From contig JAWKPW010000017.1 of NCBI GenBank assembly GCA_041390465.1, forward strand, positions 1 through 64,000: DNA of 64,000 bases. The letters run 5' to 3'. The notes under the pieces are model-generated. The model had not been told where the DNA came from. It saw nothing but the letters and a program-made list of their open reading frames with translations, and did not search any database. The DNA is from JAABRU01 sp041390465. Its GTDB lineage: Bacteria; Desulfobacterota; Desulfobacteria; Desulfobacterales; Desulfococcaceae. Made by a program: the position numbers and the translations under genes. Of the stretch, positions 47,100 through 56,964 are shown piece after piece; the first letter of the stretch is position 1, and every line of letters begins with the position of its first letter.

Positions 47100-48135
47100 A
47101 TCTTGATGATCTCTCTGTTTTCCTGCAAACTTCGCCAATCTCAGCGGCTGCTATACCCTTTTGCCGCAGGGTCTGCAAAAGGTCTTTCGCTTTTTCCGGA
47201 GCCACACAGATGAGCAAGCCCCCGGAAGTCTGGGGATCAAAAAGCAGATACGGCATAATTTTGTTGGGTTTTCCTGAAAATTCAAGCATTTTTTCCCGAA
47301 ATTCCAGATTCCGGTAGGCTCCGGCCGGAATCAGCCCCATAGACGCAAATTCCACTGCTTCCGGGATAAGGGGAACCTGATTGGCAAAAATGCGCACACC
47401 GCAGCCTGATCCTTCCCACCATTTCAGCCAGATGTCCCAGCAGACCGAAGCCTGTGATGTCGGTGCAGGCATGAACCGGAAAATCCTGCATGATTTCGGC
47501 AGCCTTTTGTTGAGTTCCGCCATAAGCCGGATGACAGTGTTCTGCAACCGTTTCCGCCACCAGTCCGGCTTTCATACAGGGACCAGAATGCCGGTTCCCA
47601 GAGGTTTGGTGAGGATGAGGCGGTCACCGGGTCGGAGATTTTTTTGCAGAGAATGCGGTCCGATGAATGAAACCTAGACAGACAGCCCGTATTTGAGTTC
47701 CCCTGTCCTCAATGCTGTAGTCCGCCCACCAGCACCACCCCGGCTTCCCGCATTTTGTCCAGTCCGGCTTCCAGAATGCTGCGCAACACGGACAGATCCA
47801 TTTTTCCCAGCGGAAAGGCCACCAGATTCATGGCGGTTTTGGGGCACGCCGCCCATTGCATACACATCACTTAACGCGTTGGCTGCCGCGATCTGGCCGA
47901 AAGAAAAAGGATCATCCGTGACCGGTGTGAAAAAATCCACAGTCTGAATGATGGCGATTTCATCCGTCACCCGGTAAACGCCCGCGTCATCAGCTCTGTC
48001 CAAACCCACCAGCAGATTTTCATCTGTGGGAAAGGAAAGCCCGCACAATGCCCTGTCCAGGTCCCCTGGAGGCAGTTTGGATGCTCAGCCGGAACCGCTG
48101 ATGTTTTCCGTAAGTTTTACAGGCTTGTCTGTCAT
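47098..48135 (-). pseudogene. selD: Selenide, water dikinase SelD with in-frame UGA (Sec17), multiply frameshifted
   Basis: Makes selenophosphate for selenocysteine and selenouridine. ATG 48135 reads MTDKPVKLTENISGSG, then TGA (48087-48085) as codon 17, then ASKLPPGDL. Position 17 is the catalytic Cys/Sec site of SelD, so the UGA is read as selenocysteine. Further pieces: DDAGVYRVTDEIAIIQTVDF, TDDPFSFGQIAAANALSDVY, LKYGLSV, SFIGPHSLQKNLRPGDRLIL, DITGFGLLGHLAEMV, LLFDPQTSGGLLICV. Between these are breaks near 47838, 47720, 47678 (TAG), 47575 and 47430. Starts inside the stop codon of the upstream zinc-ribbon gene (ATGA). Confidence 0.85.
48049..48074 (-). promoter_or_regulatory. SECIS-like hairpin after the selD UGA
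   Basis: TGCC-TCCAG-GGGAC-CTGGA-CAG-GGCA on the minus strand, starting 10 bases after the UGA. A 5-6 pair upper stem, small apical loop with Gs and a lower stem, as in bacterial SECIS elements. Inferred from sequence only. Confidence 0.6.
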
Positions 48136-48329
48136 GAATCTGATTCCTTTCCAAAAGGGCACGAGAGTTCTATGGCTTCATATCCATGATGATCTCCGCA
48201 CAAAGGACAGGGAGAGGTCAGCCGGACTTTGGCTTCCAGTTTTCTGCTGCCGTCCGTGCCTGTGACAACGCCCCGGTTTTCCGCAATGCAGAATGCCCCG
48301 GTTTCAAACACCTGCCCGCTTTTGGGCAT
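48132..48329 (-). CDS. Small zinc-ribbon-like protein upstream of selD
   Basis: 65 residues: MPKSGQVFETGAFCIAENRG, VRLTSPCPLCGDHHGYEAIE, LSCPFG. CPLCGDHH and a later Cys form a zinc-ribbon type site. A longer in-frame start is possible upstream (CLCMPKSG). The stop overlaps the selD start. No function known to me. Confidence 0.6.
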   Translation of the reverse strand: MPKSGQVFETGAFCIAENRGVVTGTDGSRKLEAKVRLTSPCPLCGDHHGYEAIELSCPFGKESDS

Positions 48330-49345
48330 ACAAAGACAAATTTCATGAATTATCCGATCTTTCAGAAGTCAAAACCTGCTCTGCGCATCCCTGTCATATT
48401 GACAAAAGCCGGTATCCACAACTGTTTGACATCAATGGATTCAGGCTTTCTCCGGAATCATGACGAAAGGGACTGGTTTTCTGATTTTTGAATAAGTGGG
48501 TTGTCAAACAAACTCTTTCTCATTCAGTCCCGTTCAGAAAGATATGTGAAGGAGTGCCAAACTTTCAGTTTGGACTCAATGGTCCGTCAAAAAGTTCTTT
48601 CATATTAAGGAGTTGACAACTTTCAGAAAATTGTCAAATCTGTCCTGTCCTGAGCAAAGAAACTTATTTGACAGACCAATAAGTTTAAGAAAGGAATTTA
48701 TATCATCAGGCAGGAACAAAGGCAAATTTCAATTTTCAATAGGTCAATTGCTGAATGATAGATATTTTCAATCTCAAATTCCGGAGTGCAACTGTCTGTT
48801 CACAGTATGTCATGTCCGCAGCCTCTCTTTGAAATAAGGGGCTTGCCTTGACAAACACTGTGCAGGCAGGCATTCCGGACAAAATCTTCCCGGTCCGTGT
48901 TTCTGTGGAAATCATACCGATTCTCTTTTGAAACCATACGTTGCGGAAGGCAATGCCGATTCTCCTCAGATTCTGCACAGTGCTTTCTGTTTTTTTTTGT
49001 GTCCTTTGTGTCCTTTGTGCCCTCTTTGTGTCCTTTGTGGTAAAAAAAGTATGGTTTCAAAGGAGAATCGGTATTATATCTTAAAAATCCATGCGTTGGG
49101 TATATACAGATTTCCTCCCCCAAAAAAACAGAAACAGAGTTGCGCATATTCCGGAAAAGGCGGACAGGGACTGCCGGAGAATGCGCAGAGGCAAAACAGT
49201 ATGAAACAGATTCTTTGCCCCTCATATTATTTTTTCAATTGCTTTTATCGCAAACTTGATTGTATAATTGAATCTTTTATTAAAATATGCCCCATGAAAC
49301 GCGCAGGCATTTTGAATACTTTGATTTTTATATAAAGGACAGGTT
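48330..49345. repeat. Intergenic repeats between the selD operon and the kinase genes
   Basis: 48402-48465 CGTCATTCC-type element (AAAAGCCGGTATCCACAAC..GGCTTTCTCCGGAATCATGACG); 48551-48567 CCAAACTTTCAGTTTGG hairpin; 48613-48640 GACAACTTTCAGAAAATTGTC palindrome; 48914-49074 element with ATACCGATTCTC..GAAACCAT and ATGGTTTCAAAGGAGAATCGGTAT ends and CCTTTGTGTCCTTTGTGCCCTC filling. No gene seen in 1 kb. Confidence 0.65.
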
Positions 49346-50827
49346 ATGCCAACTGACACAGAAAAGGAATATCTGATCAAGGCTCTGGAGGTTTTCAAAC
49401 GCAAGATTCTGGTCATTTCATCGGATTTCACGATTCTGGCCGCAAACGGAGATTTCAACGGAATGCAGGAGCGGATTATTGTGGGAGAAAAATGCTACAG
49501 GGTGCTCTACAATCTTTCCTGCCCCTGTGAAGACTGCCCCGCGGAGGAAGTGAAGATCAGCGGCAAACCCATGACAATGCGTCCCCAGTCCCGGTATGTG
49601 GAACCGGAAAAACCTTCCTGTCTGTATTCCTATCCCATCTGCACGGGAAAGCATATGGATGCCATTGTTATGCTTGATTTTGAGATTCCGACCATGGAGG
49701 GGCTGGAAGAAAGGCTCCGGTATTCCAATGCTTTTCTCAAAAATCTGATTCTCAGCTCGGTAGACGGTGTTGTGGCAGCGGACAGGACAGGAAAAATACT
49801 TATATTCAATGAAGCTGCAAAGGAAATCTCCGGATATTATGAGAATGAGGCTGTCAACAGGGTGAATATCCGGGACATTTATGCCAGGGATGGCGAAGCA
49901 TACAGAATTATGCAGAAACTGCGTGAAAACAACGGGAAACTCAAAGCCTACCAGGTGGATGTGCGATGCAGGGACGGATCTTCGGTTCCCATCAGTCTGA
50001 ATGCGGCCATTGTCTATGAAGGAGAAAAAGAGGTGGCAACGGTCGGTTTTTTTCATGACATGCGCAAAACTATCCGGATGAAAAAGGAACTGGAAAAGAC
50101 CCAGATTCAACTGCTGCAGGCTGAAAAAATGGCAGCCATGGGAAAACTGGCCGCCGGTGTGGCCCACCAGCTCAACAATCCTCTGGGCGGCATTATCCTT
50201 TTTGCCAAACTGATGATGGAGGAATACGATCTGCCGGAAGGGGCAAAAGATGATCTGCAGTGCATTCTCCGGGATGCACAGCGATGCAGTGACACGGTAA
50301 AGGAACTGCTGGAATTTGCCCGCCAGCCCCGGCAGAACATTCGCATCAATGATATGAACACCGCTCTGTCAAGAACTCTTTTTCTGCTGGAAAACCAGAC
50401 GCTTTTTCACAATATCACCATCAAGAGGCTTTTTGCTGAAAATCTTCCGGGGATTCCGGCAGATATCCGGCAAATCAACCATATGTTCATGAACATCATT
50501 CTCAACGCTGCCGAGGCCATGGGAGGAAAGGGGGTGCTTACGGTGGAAACCCGTCTTTCTGCTGATGGAGAGCATGTCTGCATTGAGATATCCGATACCG
50601 GGCCGGGCATGCCGGAAAATGTGCTGTCTCATATTTTTGAACCCTTTTTTACCACCAAGGAGGCCGGAAAAGGAACCGGTCTGGGACTGAGCATGGTTTA
50701 CGGAATTGTGGAAAATCACGGAGGCAAAATCACAGCCAGAAGCAAGCCCGGACAGGGAACCGTTTTTCTTGTGGAGCTGCCGGTAAATCCGAAAGTGAAA
50801 AAGGAAGGGGAAAATGAAGGAAGATAA
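49346..50827 (+). CDS. PAS-domain sensor histidine kinase
   Basis: 493 residues, soluble, behind AGGACAGGTT. First region is PAS-like with a Cys-rich stretch (NLSCPCEDCPAEEV) that could bind a metal or haem; second PAS about 130-240 (SSVDGVVAADRTGKILIFNE). HisKA: MAAMGKLAAGVAHQLNNPLG (H-box has Gln where Glu is usual). HATPase: N-box NIILNAAEAMGG, DTGPGMP, FEPFFTTKEAGKGTGLGLSM. Overlaps the response regulator gene by 14 bases. Confidence 0.9.
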   Translation: MPTDTEKEYLIKALEVFKRKILVISSDFTILAANGDFNGMQERIIVGEKCYRVLYNLSCPCEDCPAEEVKISGKPMTMRPQSRYVEPEKPSCLYSYPICTGKHMDAIVMLDFEIPTMEGLEERLRYSNAFLKNLILSSVDGVVAADRTGKILIFNEAAKEISGYYENEAVNRVNIRDIYARDGEAYRIMQKLRENNGKLKAYQVDVRCRDGSSVPISLNAAIVYEGEKEVATVGFFHDMRKTIRMKKELEKTQIQLLQAEKMAAMGKLAAGVAHQLNNPLGGIILFAKLMMEEYDLPEGAKDDLQCILRDAQRCSDTVKELLEFARQPRQNIRINDMNTALSRTLFLLENQTLFHNITIKRLFAENLPGIPADIRQINHMFMNIILNAAEAMGGKGVLTVETRLSADGEHVCIEISDTGPGMPENVLSHIFEPFFTTKEAGKGTGLGLSMVYGIVENHGGKITARSKPGQGTVFLVELPVNPKVKKEGENEGR

Positions 50828-52329
50828 AGATACAGATACGCGTATCCTGATAGTGGATGATGAGCAGGATATCCGGGAAGGATCCCGGCGGATTATTTCC
50901 CGCATGGGCTGTGAGGTTTCAACGGCCTCCCGCGGTGATGAGGCTCTGGAAATTTTGGAAAAAGAAGAATTTTCCATTATGCTGCTGGATCTGAAGATGC
51001 CGGGCCTGGACGGCATGGAGGTTCTCCGGCATGTGAAGGAAAAGTATCCGGAAATCCTTGTGATTATCATTACCGGTTTTGCCACTGTGGAAACAGCCAT
51101 CGAGGCCATGAAACAGGGAGCCTATGATTTCATCCCCAAACCCTTTGAGCCGGATCATCTGCGCATTGTTGTGGGCCGTGCCAGAGAAAAAATGCGTCTG
51201 CTCCGGGAAGCAGAAGCCATGGTCCGGGAACAGGAACGCACCCTCAGCTTTCTGCACACGGAAAAAAGCCGGATACGAACCATTGTGGAATCCCTGCCTG
51301 CGGGGGTGGCCTTTACGGACACAGAAGGCCGTGTGGGGCTGATGAATCCGTCTTTTCTGCAGCATTTTGGTCTGAGTCCGGATACCGAACCGGGAAAACC
51401 TGTTGAGGAATATGTCAAAAATGAAAAATTCTGCCGTTTTGTCAGGGAGATATCCTCTGGGAGATACCCCAATTCCGATACGGTTCCCACCTGTGAAATA
51501 GGACTTCCCGGCGGCAAATTTCTTATGGCCAGAGGACGGCCTGTGCTGGGGGAGGATGGGGCATGCCTGGGTGCGGCTGTGAATGTTGCGGACATTACGG
51601 GACTCAAGGAACTGGATCGGGTAAAATCCGAGTTTGTGGCCAAGGTTTCCCATGAACTGCGCTCCCCCCTGTCCACCATCCATGAGCAGTTGGCAATGGT
51701 CATCAAGGATATGGTGGATGAGGAGGGATCACGGGAGGATCAGTACATTCTGTCCAGGGCAAAGGAAAAAACCCAGGGACTGATCTCCCTGATTGGCGAT
51801 TTGCTGGATCTGTCCCGCATTGAAGCCGGGGTGGCCTTTCATGAGGCAAAACCGGTTTGCATTGAAGAAATGCTGAAAAATATTACAGAATTCATGAAAG
51901 CCCGGACAAAGGCAAAAGAGCAGAGCCTGGTGCTTGAACTTCCCTCTTCTCCCATGCCCCTGTTCACGGCTGATCCGGTTGCAATGGAAAGCATTTTCGG
52001 CAACCTGATTTCCAATGCTGTCAACTATACACCCGAACGCGGTTCAATCCTTGTAAAGGCGGATGTTGAGGGGGATCGCATCCGCATTCAGGTCAAAGAT
52101 AACGGTTTCGGCATTGAAAACGGCATCAGGAAAGGATCTTTGAGCGCTTTTTCCGGGTCAAGGATGAAAACACACGGTTTATTACCGGCACAGGGCTGGG
52201 ACTGCCCATTGTCAAAAGTCTGGTTGATGAGCTGGGCGGAAGCATTGAAGTGGAAAGCGAACCGGGCAAAGGAAGCGCTTTGCGGTATGGCTGCCGGTCA
52301 ATGGGAAAAAACTTCAGGAACAGCAATGA
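50814..52329 (+). pseudogene. Response regulator-PAS-histidine kinase hybrid, 3' frameshifts
   Basis: Receiver domain at the N-terminus (ILIVDDEQDIREGSRRIISR, phospho-Asp in LLDLKMPGLDG, IIITGFATVETAIEAM), PAS (VESLPAGVAFTDTEGRVG), HisKA with FVAKVSHELRSPLSTIHEQL, and HATPase N-box FGNLISNAVNYTPERG. The frame shifts near 52125 in VKDNGFGIE; the rest (RIFERFFRVKDENTRFITG, TGLGLPIVKSLVDELGGS) lies in another frame, and a second shift near 52280 precedes WLPVNGKKLQEQQ with stop at 52327-52329. ATP-lid and G2 box are lost from the in-frame product, so kinase activity is doubtful. Confidence 0.85.
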
Positions 52330-52345
52330 GAAAGCGGATTTTTTT

Positions 52346-54375
52346 ATGAAAAAGAACCCTTTGCAGCAAATCAGAAATATCGGTATCATCGCGCATATTG
52401 ACGCGGGCAAGACCACCGTAAGCGAACGGATCCTGTATTATACAGGGAAATCCCACAAACTGGGAGAGGTGCATGACGGTGAGGCCGTGATGGACTGGAT
52501 GACAGATGAGCAGGAGCGGGGCATTACCATCACTTCAGCCGTAACCACCTGCCAGTGGAAGGGATGTGACATTCAGTTGATCGATACGCCCGGTCATGTG
52601 GATTTCACCATTGAGGTGGAGCGTTCCCTGCGCGTGCTGGATGGCGCTGTGGGCGTGTTCTGCGCGGTGGGCGGTGTGGAACCCCAGTCAGAAACCGTGT
52701 GGCGCCAGGCAGACAAATACCACGTGCCCAAAATGGCCTTTGTCAACAAAATGGATCGCATCGGCGCTGATTTTTTCAACACGGTTCAGATGATGCGCGA
52801 CCGGCTGCAGGCCAATCCCCTGATTATCCAACTGCCGTCAGGAGAGGGCGACCGTTTTTCCGGTGTCATTGACCTGATCCGCATGAAGGAAATTGTCTGG
52901 GACAGTGATGACAAGAGTGCCACTATGCAGATCGGGAGATACCGGGACAGTATGCGGATCAGGCCGGGGAATACCGGGAAAAACTGCTGGAAACCCTGGC
53001 CGAGGCTGACGATGAGGTCATGGAACTGTATCTGGCGGAACAGCCGGTTTCCGAGGAGCAGATTCTGGATGCCATCCGCAGAGCCACCATCTCTCTGAAA
53101 CTGGTGCCGGTCATGTGCGGCACTGCGCTGCGCAACAAGGGAATTCAGCCGCTGCTGGATGCCATTGTGCGTTTTCTGCCCAGTCCTCTGGAAGTCCCCC
53201 CCATCCGGGGAACCGATCCTGTCACCCATGAAGTCATTGAATGCCATCCCAGGGACAAAGATCCTTTGGCAGCTCTGATCTTCAAGGTTTCCATGATCGA
53301 AGGCAGAAAACTCTCCTTTGTCCGGGTCTACAGCGGACGGATCAACGCAGGAGAGGATGTCTATAACCCCTCTTTGGGAAAGAAAGAAAAGCTTTCCCGG
53401 ATTCTGCGGATGCATGCCAACAAACGGGAGCGCATTGAGGTGGCCGGTCCGGGCAGCATTGTGGGCGTGGTGGGGCTCAAGAATTCCGGAACCGGGGAAA
53501 CCCTGTGCTCTGCGGACAAACCGGTTCTGCTGGAAAGAATGGAATTTTATGAACCGGTCATCTCCCTTGCCATTGAGCCCAAAACCCATTCGGATCAGGA
53601 CAAGCTGGAAGATGTGCTGGGAAAATTTCTGGAAGAGGACCCAACGCTCAGGGTTCGCACAGATGAGGAAACCGGCCAGACCATCCTGTCGGGCATGGGC
53701 GAACTGCATCTGGAGGTGATCATCAGCCGGATGCAGCGGGAGTTTTCCACCAGTGTGAATGTGGGCAAACCCCAGGTGGTTTACCGGGAAAGCATTGCGC
53801 GGGAAGCCGAAGGCCGGGCTGTGTTTGACAGGGATGTGGCCGGACAGCACCATTTCGGAGAAGTGGTGCTCACACTCAAACCCCTTTCCCGCGGCACAGG
53901 AAACCGTTTCCGTTCCGAGGTTACGGCAGAGCAGATTCCGGATAGTTACATTCCCGCAGTGGAAGCCGGGGTCATGGAATCTCTGGGCAGCGGCTCCCTG
54001 ATGGGTTATCCTGTGGTGGATACCGAGGTGGTTCTGACAGGCGGCTCCTTCCGGGAATCCCAAGGCACGGAACTGGCCTACCGGGTCAGTGCCTCCATGG
54101 CCTGCAAAGAGGCGCTGGCAGCCGGGGAACCTTATCTGCTCGATCCCATTATGAAGGTGGAAATATTTGTGCCGGAAGCCTTTGTGGGGGATGTGATCGG
54201 AGACATCAGTTCCCGCAGCGGAAAGATTGGCGCAATAGAGGCCCAGCGGGGACTGCAGGTGATACGTGCCACGGTTCCATTGGCGAAAATGTTCGGTTAT
54301 TCCACTTCCCTGCGTTCAGCCACCCAGGGACGCGCCACCTTTACCATGCACTTTTCCCATTTTGACCGAAGCTGA
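52346..54375 (+). pseudogene. Elongation factor G paralogue, one frameshift
   Basis: Translocation GTPase. ATG 52346: NIGIIAHIDAGKTTVSERIL (P-loop), QERGITITSAVTT, DTPGHVDFTIEVERS, FVNKMDR. The frame shifts near 52930 (IVWDSDDKSAT); coding resumes as QYADQAGEYREKLLETLAEA and DEVMELYLAEQ and runs intact to 54375 through domains II-V (LGKFLEEDPTLRVRTDEETG, GMGELHLEVIISRMQREF, FGYSTSLRSATQGRATFTMH). Probably an accessory EF-G because it sits away from ribosomal genes, next to kinases. One base would repair it. Confidence 0.85.
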
Positions 54376-54454
54376 ACCGGGGCAGGCTGAGGGATTTGAA
54401 CTGTTCTTTGAAGGGAAACAGGAACTTTCTTTTGAGACGGGGACTGTTTCCCTT

Positions 54455-54565
54455 CTTTTGTCTGAACCCGGATTTACGGGATTAAAGGATTGACCGGGAT
54501 GAGACAGGCATAAAAAAATCCGGGTAAATCCGTAAATCCTGAGAATCCCGGTTCAGACAGTCAGC
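54455..54565. repeat. GTCTGAACC palindrome, cluster 6
   Basis: TTGTCTGAACCCGGATTTACGGGATTAAAGG faces TCCTGAGAATCCCGGTTCAGACAGTC about 100 bases on. Confidence 0.75.
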
Positions 54566-54568
54566 AGG

Positions 54569-55016
54569 ATGTTTATGATTCAGGACGATGTGACGTACAG
54601 AATTATCGGATGCGCCATGAAGGTTTATAATGTCTTGGGAAGCGGCTTTCAGGAGGTTATCTACCAGTGGGCTTTGGCGATTGAAATGGGGAATCGGGGT
54701 CTGAAATTTCTGGGAGCAGGAAATGCCGATTTATTACAGAAGGAGTGGAAATCGGTGAACGCCGTGTTGATTTTCTGGTGGAACAGCGGGTGCTTGTGGA
54801 AATCAAGGCGCTGACTGCCTGGAAAATATCCATCTGACCCAGGCTCTCAATTATCTTGAAGCCTTTAGCCTGGAAACCGGACTGCTCATCAATTTTGGTG
54901 GGAAAAGCTTGGAGCATAAACGGCTGATGAACCGGAAACGGAAGAGCATTGAAGGATGGAAAGGAAAAATTGAACCCGGATGCCCCTCCTGTCTGAACCG
55001 GGATATAGAGGATTAA
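54569..55016 (+). pseudogene. GxxExxY protein, frameshifted copy
   Basis: DDVTYRIIGCAMKVYNVLGS, GFQEVIYQWALAIEM, then in other frames EMPIYYRRS, ERRVDFLVE, VLVEIKAL and HLTQALNYLEAFSLETGLLI, NFGGKSLEHKRL. Same family as 23481-23909; at least three shifts. Confidence 0.8.
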
Positions 55017-55325
55017 GGGATTGACCCGGATTAGGCAGGGCGCAATAATCCCGGTAAATCCGGAAATCCTGAGAATCCGGGTTCCATTTGTCTGAACCGG
55101 GATTTACGGGATTAAGGGATTGACCGGGATTAGGCAGGGCGCAATAATCCTGGTAAATCCATAAATCCTGAGAATCCGGGTTCAGACAGTATCGGATTCA
55201 CGGGATGAAAGGATTGACCCGGATTATTGATGGCGCAGATGAAATATCACAAGTCCATCTGTGCCATCCTGATTATCAGCGGTTAAAAATCCCGGTAAAT
55301 CCCGAAATCCGGGTTAAGACAATAC
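55017..55325. repeat. GTCTGAACC palindromes, cluster 7 (tandem)
   Basis: Two to three consecutive units: GGATTGACCCGGATTAGGCAGGGCGCAATAATCCCGG at about 55017-55060 recurs at 55116-55160, each closing with CCTGAGAATCCGGGTTC. A third, with GGATTATTGATGGCGCAGATG, runs to 55320. Confidence 0.75.
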
Positions 55326-55359
55326 CTGTACAATGCGAAATAAGATGAAAGAGGACGGT

Positions 55360-55569
55360 ATGTTACGTTCATATAAAAAAGAAGGTTTAATCAGAATCCT
55401 TGAGGAACTGTCTGATGAACAGTTCGATCAGGTATTTACCTTTGCCTTGTTTGTCAAAGGCCGGAAAGCGGAACTGAAGACAGTTTCCGCTGCCAGGATT
55501 GCTTCGCTGAGCGGACTGGTTTCATGGGGAGGAGATGCGGTTGAAGATGCTGAACGGATTTATGAATAA
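55360..55569 (+). CDS. Putative antitoxin of the PIN toxin
   Basis: 69 residues from ATG 55360 (GAGGACGGT before it): MLRSYKKEGLIRILEELSDE, QFDQVFTFALFVKGRKAELK, SLSGLVSWGGDAVEDAERIY. Short, acidic C-terminus (GGDAVEDAERIYE) of the kind that docks into PIN toxins. Overlaps the toxin gene by 8 bases. Confidence 0.7.
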   Translation: MLRSYKKEGLIRILEELSDEQFDQVFTFALFVKGRKAELKTVSAARIASLSGLVSWGGDAVEDAERIYE

Positions 55570-56035
55570 GGCTGTTATTGACACCAATGTGCTTGTTGCA
55601 GTGACAGACAGCAATGATAAATGGCATGAAAAAACTCCGGCCCTGCTGGATGCGCTCCGGTTTCAGAATATTGGTATTGTATGGTTTGACTGTGTCATTA
55701 ATGAAACAATAAGCGTTCTGGCATGGCGGACGGAAGAACAGAAGCGTTCTGGCCAGTTGTCTTCACTGTTGGACTCGTTGAGCCGGATGATACCTCCGGA
55801 AGAGATAACCTGGATATCTTCGGAAACCCGGCGTCTGTATGATGACATTCTTGAGCAGATTCTGAAATCAGAGGGAAAACTGAATTTTCATGATGCAATG
55901 ATGGCTCTTTGCTGCCGTGAATACGGGATAACGCTGATGGTCAGTTTTGATAAAGATTTTGATACTGTCTCATGGCTGAAAAGAGTGGAAAAACCGGATG
56001 ATATATTGCCTGCATGTCAATTGTCCGGCAGTTGA
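55562..56035 (+). CDS. PIN-domain (VapC-like) toxin
   Basis: 157 residues: AVIDTNVLVAVTDSND (first Asp), FDCVINETISVLAWR (Glu), LNFHDAMMALCCREYG (Asp), MVSFDKDFDTVSWLK (Asp). All four acidic positions of PIN nucleases are present. Start 55562 chosen from overlap with the antitoxin gene. Confidence 0.85.
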   Translation: MNKAVIDTNVLVAVTDSNDKWHEKTPALLDALRFQNIGIVWFDCVINETISVLAWRTEEQKRSGQLSSLLDSLSRMIPPEEITWISSETRRLYDDILEQILKSEGKLNFHDAMMALCCREYGITLMVSFDKDFDTVSWLKRVEKPDDILPACQLSGS

Positions 56036-56312
56036 AGTGCCTGTCTGAGCCGGGATTTACAGGATGAAAGGATTGACCGGGATTATGATTTTACAGATGA
56101 AAAATGGCTCTTCAATGAATTTTGCGGAAAATTTTTCTGGATGCCTGCGTTCGCAGGCATGACGTCATTCCGGCGAAAGCCGGAATCCAGAATTCCGCAA
56201 AACCCATTGAAGACGCTGAAAAATATCACAAGTCCATCTGTGCCATCCAGATTATCTGCGGTTAAAAAAATCCCGGTAAATCCGGAAATCCTGAGAATCC
56301 GGGTTCAGACAA
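56036..56312. repeat. GTCTGA.CC palindrome enclosing a CGTCATTCC element, cluster 8
   Basis: CTGTCTGAGCCGGGATTTACAGGATGAAAGG at 56040 and TCCTGAGAATCCGGGTTCAGACAATC at 56288-56313 enclose CGTCATTCCGGCGAAAGCCGGAATCC (56163-56188), i.e. one repeat family nested in another. Confidence 0.7.
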
Positions 56313-56314
56313 TC

Positions 56315-56667
56315 ACAGATTTTTTTCCGTAAACCTGCAAAAAGGCTTTTTCTGATCCTGTCTTCTTCAGACATGTCCCTTTCTTTTCGCAAAAAGGAGA
56401 GCATTTTTTCCACATCCGCTTTCCGGGCCGGATCATCCGAAAGTTTCAGCACCTGCCGGAAGTGAAAGATGGCATTTCTGAAATCCCTTTTGTTCCGGCA
56501 GTATTTTCCCAGATAATAGTGTGCCCCGGCCATGATGTTTTTGAGATTTGTTTTTGCCGGACTCTGCAAATGCGGTGATTTCTCCGCAGCAAATCCGTCC
56601 GCAAATCATGTTCATTGCAACAGCAGTCGGCATTGAAAATCAGGTTGTCAGTCAGAATATCTTTCAA
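56315..56667 (-). pseudogene. TPR-like protein remnant
   Basis: MKDILTDNLIFNADCCCNEH from 56667, then in another frame GAHYYLGKYCRNKRDFRNAI, FHFRQVLKLSDDPARKAD and EKMLSFLRKERDMSEEDRIR. One TPR hairpin is visible. The reading frame then runs out into the GTCTGAACC repeat, so the original 3' end is probably missing. Confidence 0.5.
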
Positions 56668-56964
56668 TCAGAGCAGGCCGGATAAAAAATCCTTGTAAAT
56701 TTTCCCCAAAAAAGTTATAATATTTCGTTTTTAAGAAGCGGTTTGCTGAACCGGGTTCCTGGGGGCAACAATTCGGAATCCTTATTTTTCTCTTTTTTTT
56801 GAATACTTGTCTCATGCAGTGCAGTCCTTTCAAAAATCAGCAGTCTGCTGATCCACTGTTATCCCTGTGAAAATTGGGCTCCATTAATTTTGACAAGCTG
56901 TGGATGCAAATTTTCGCAGGAATGACACATTTGCGGGGATGAGTATTTATTTTGGAATGATTTT
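56668..56964. other. Intergenic, nothing recognised
   Basis: AT-rich, no credible gene; presumably holds the promoter of the RdgC-like gene. Confidence 0.4.

Noticed and set aside
48928..49335. 135-codon plus-strand frame rich in CPLCPLC
   Set aside because: Produced by the TCCTTTGTG tandem repeat of an intergenic element; no credible protein.
52786..54063. 425-codon minus-strand frame
   Set aside because: Antisense of the EF-G paralogue.
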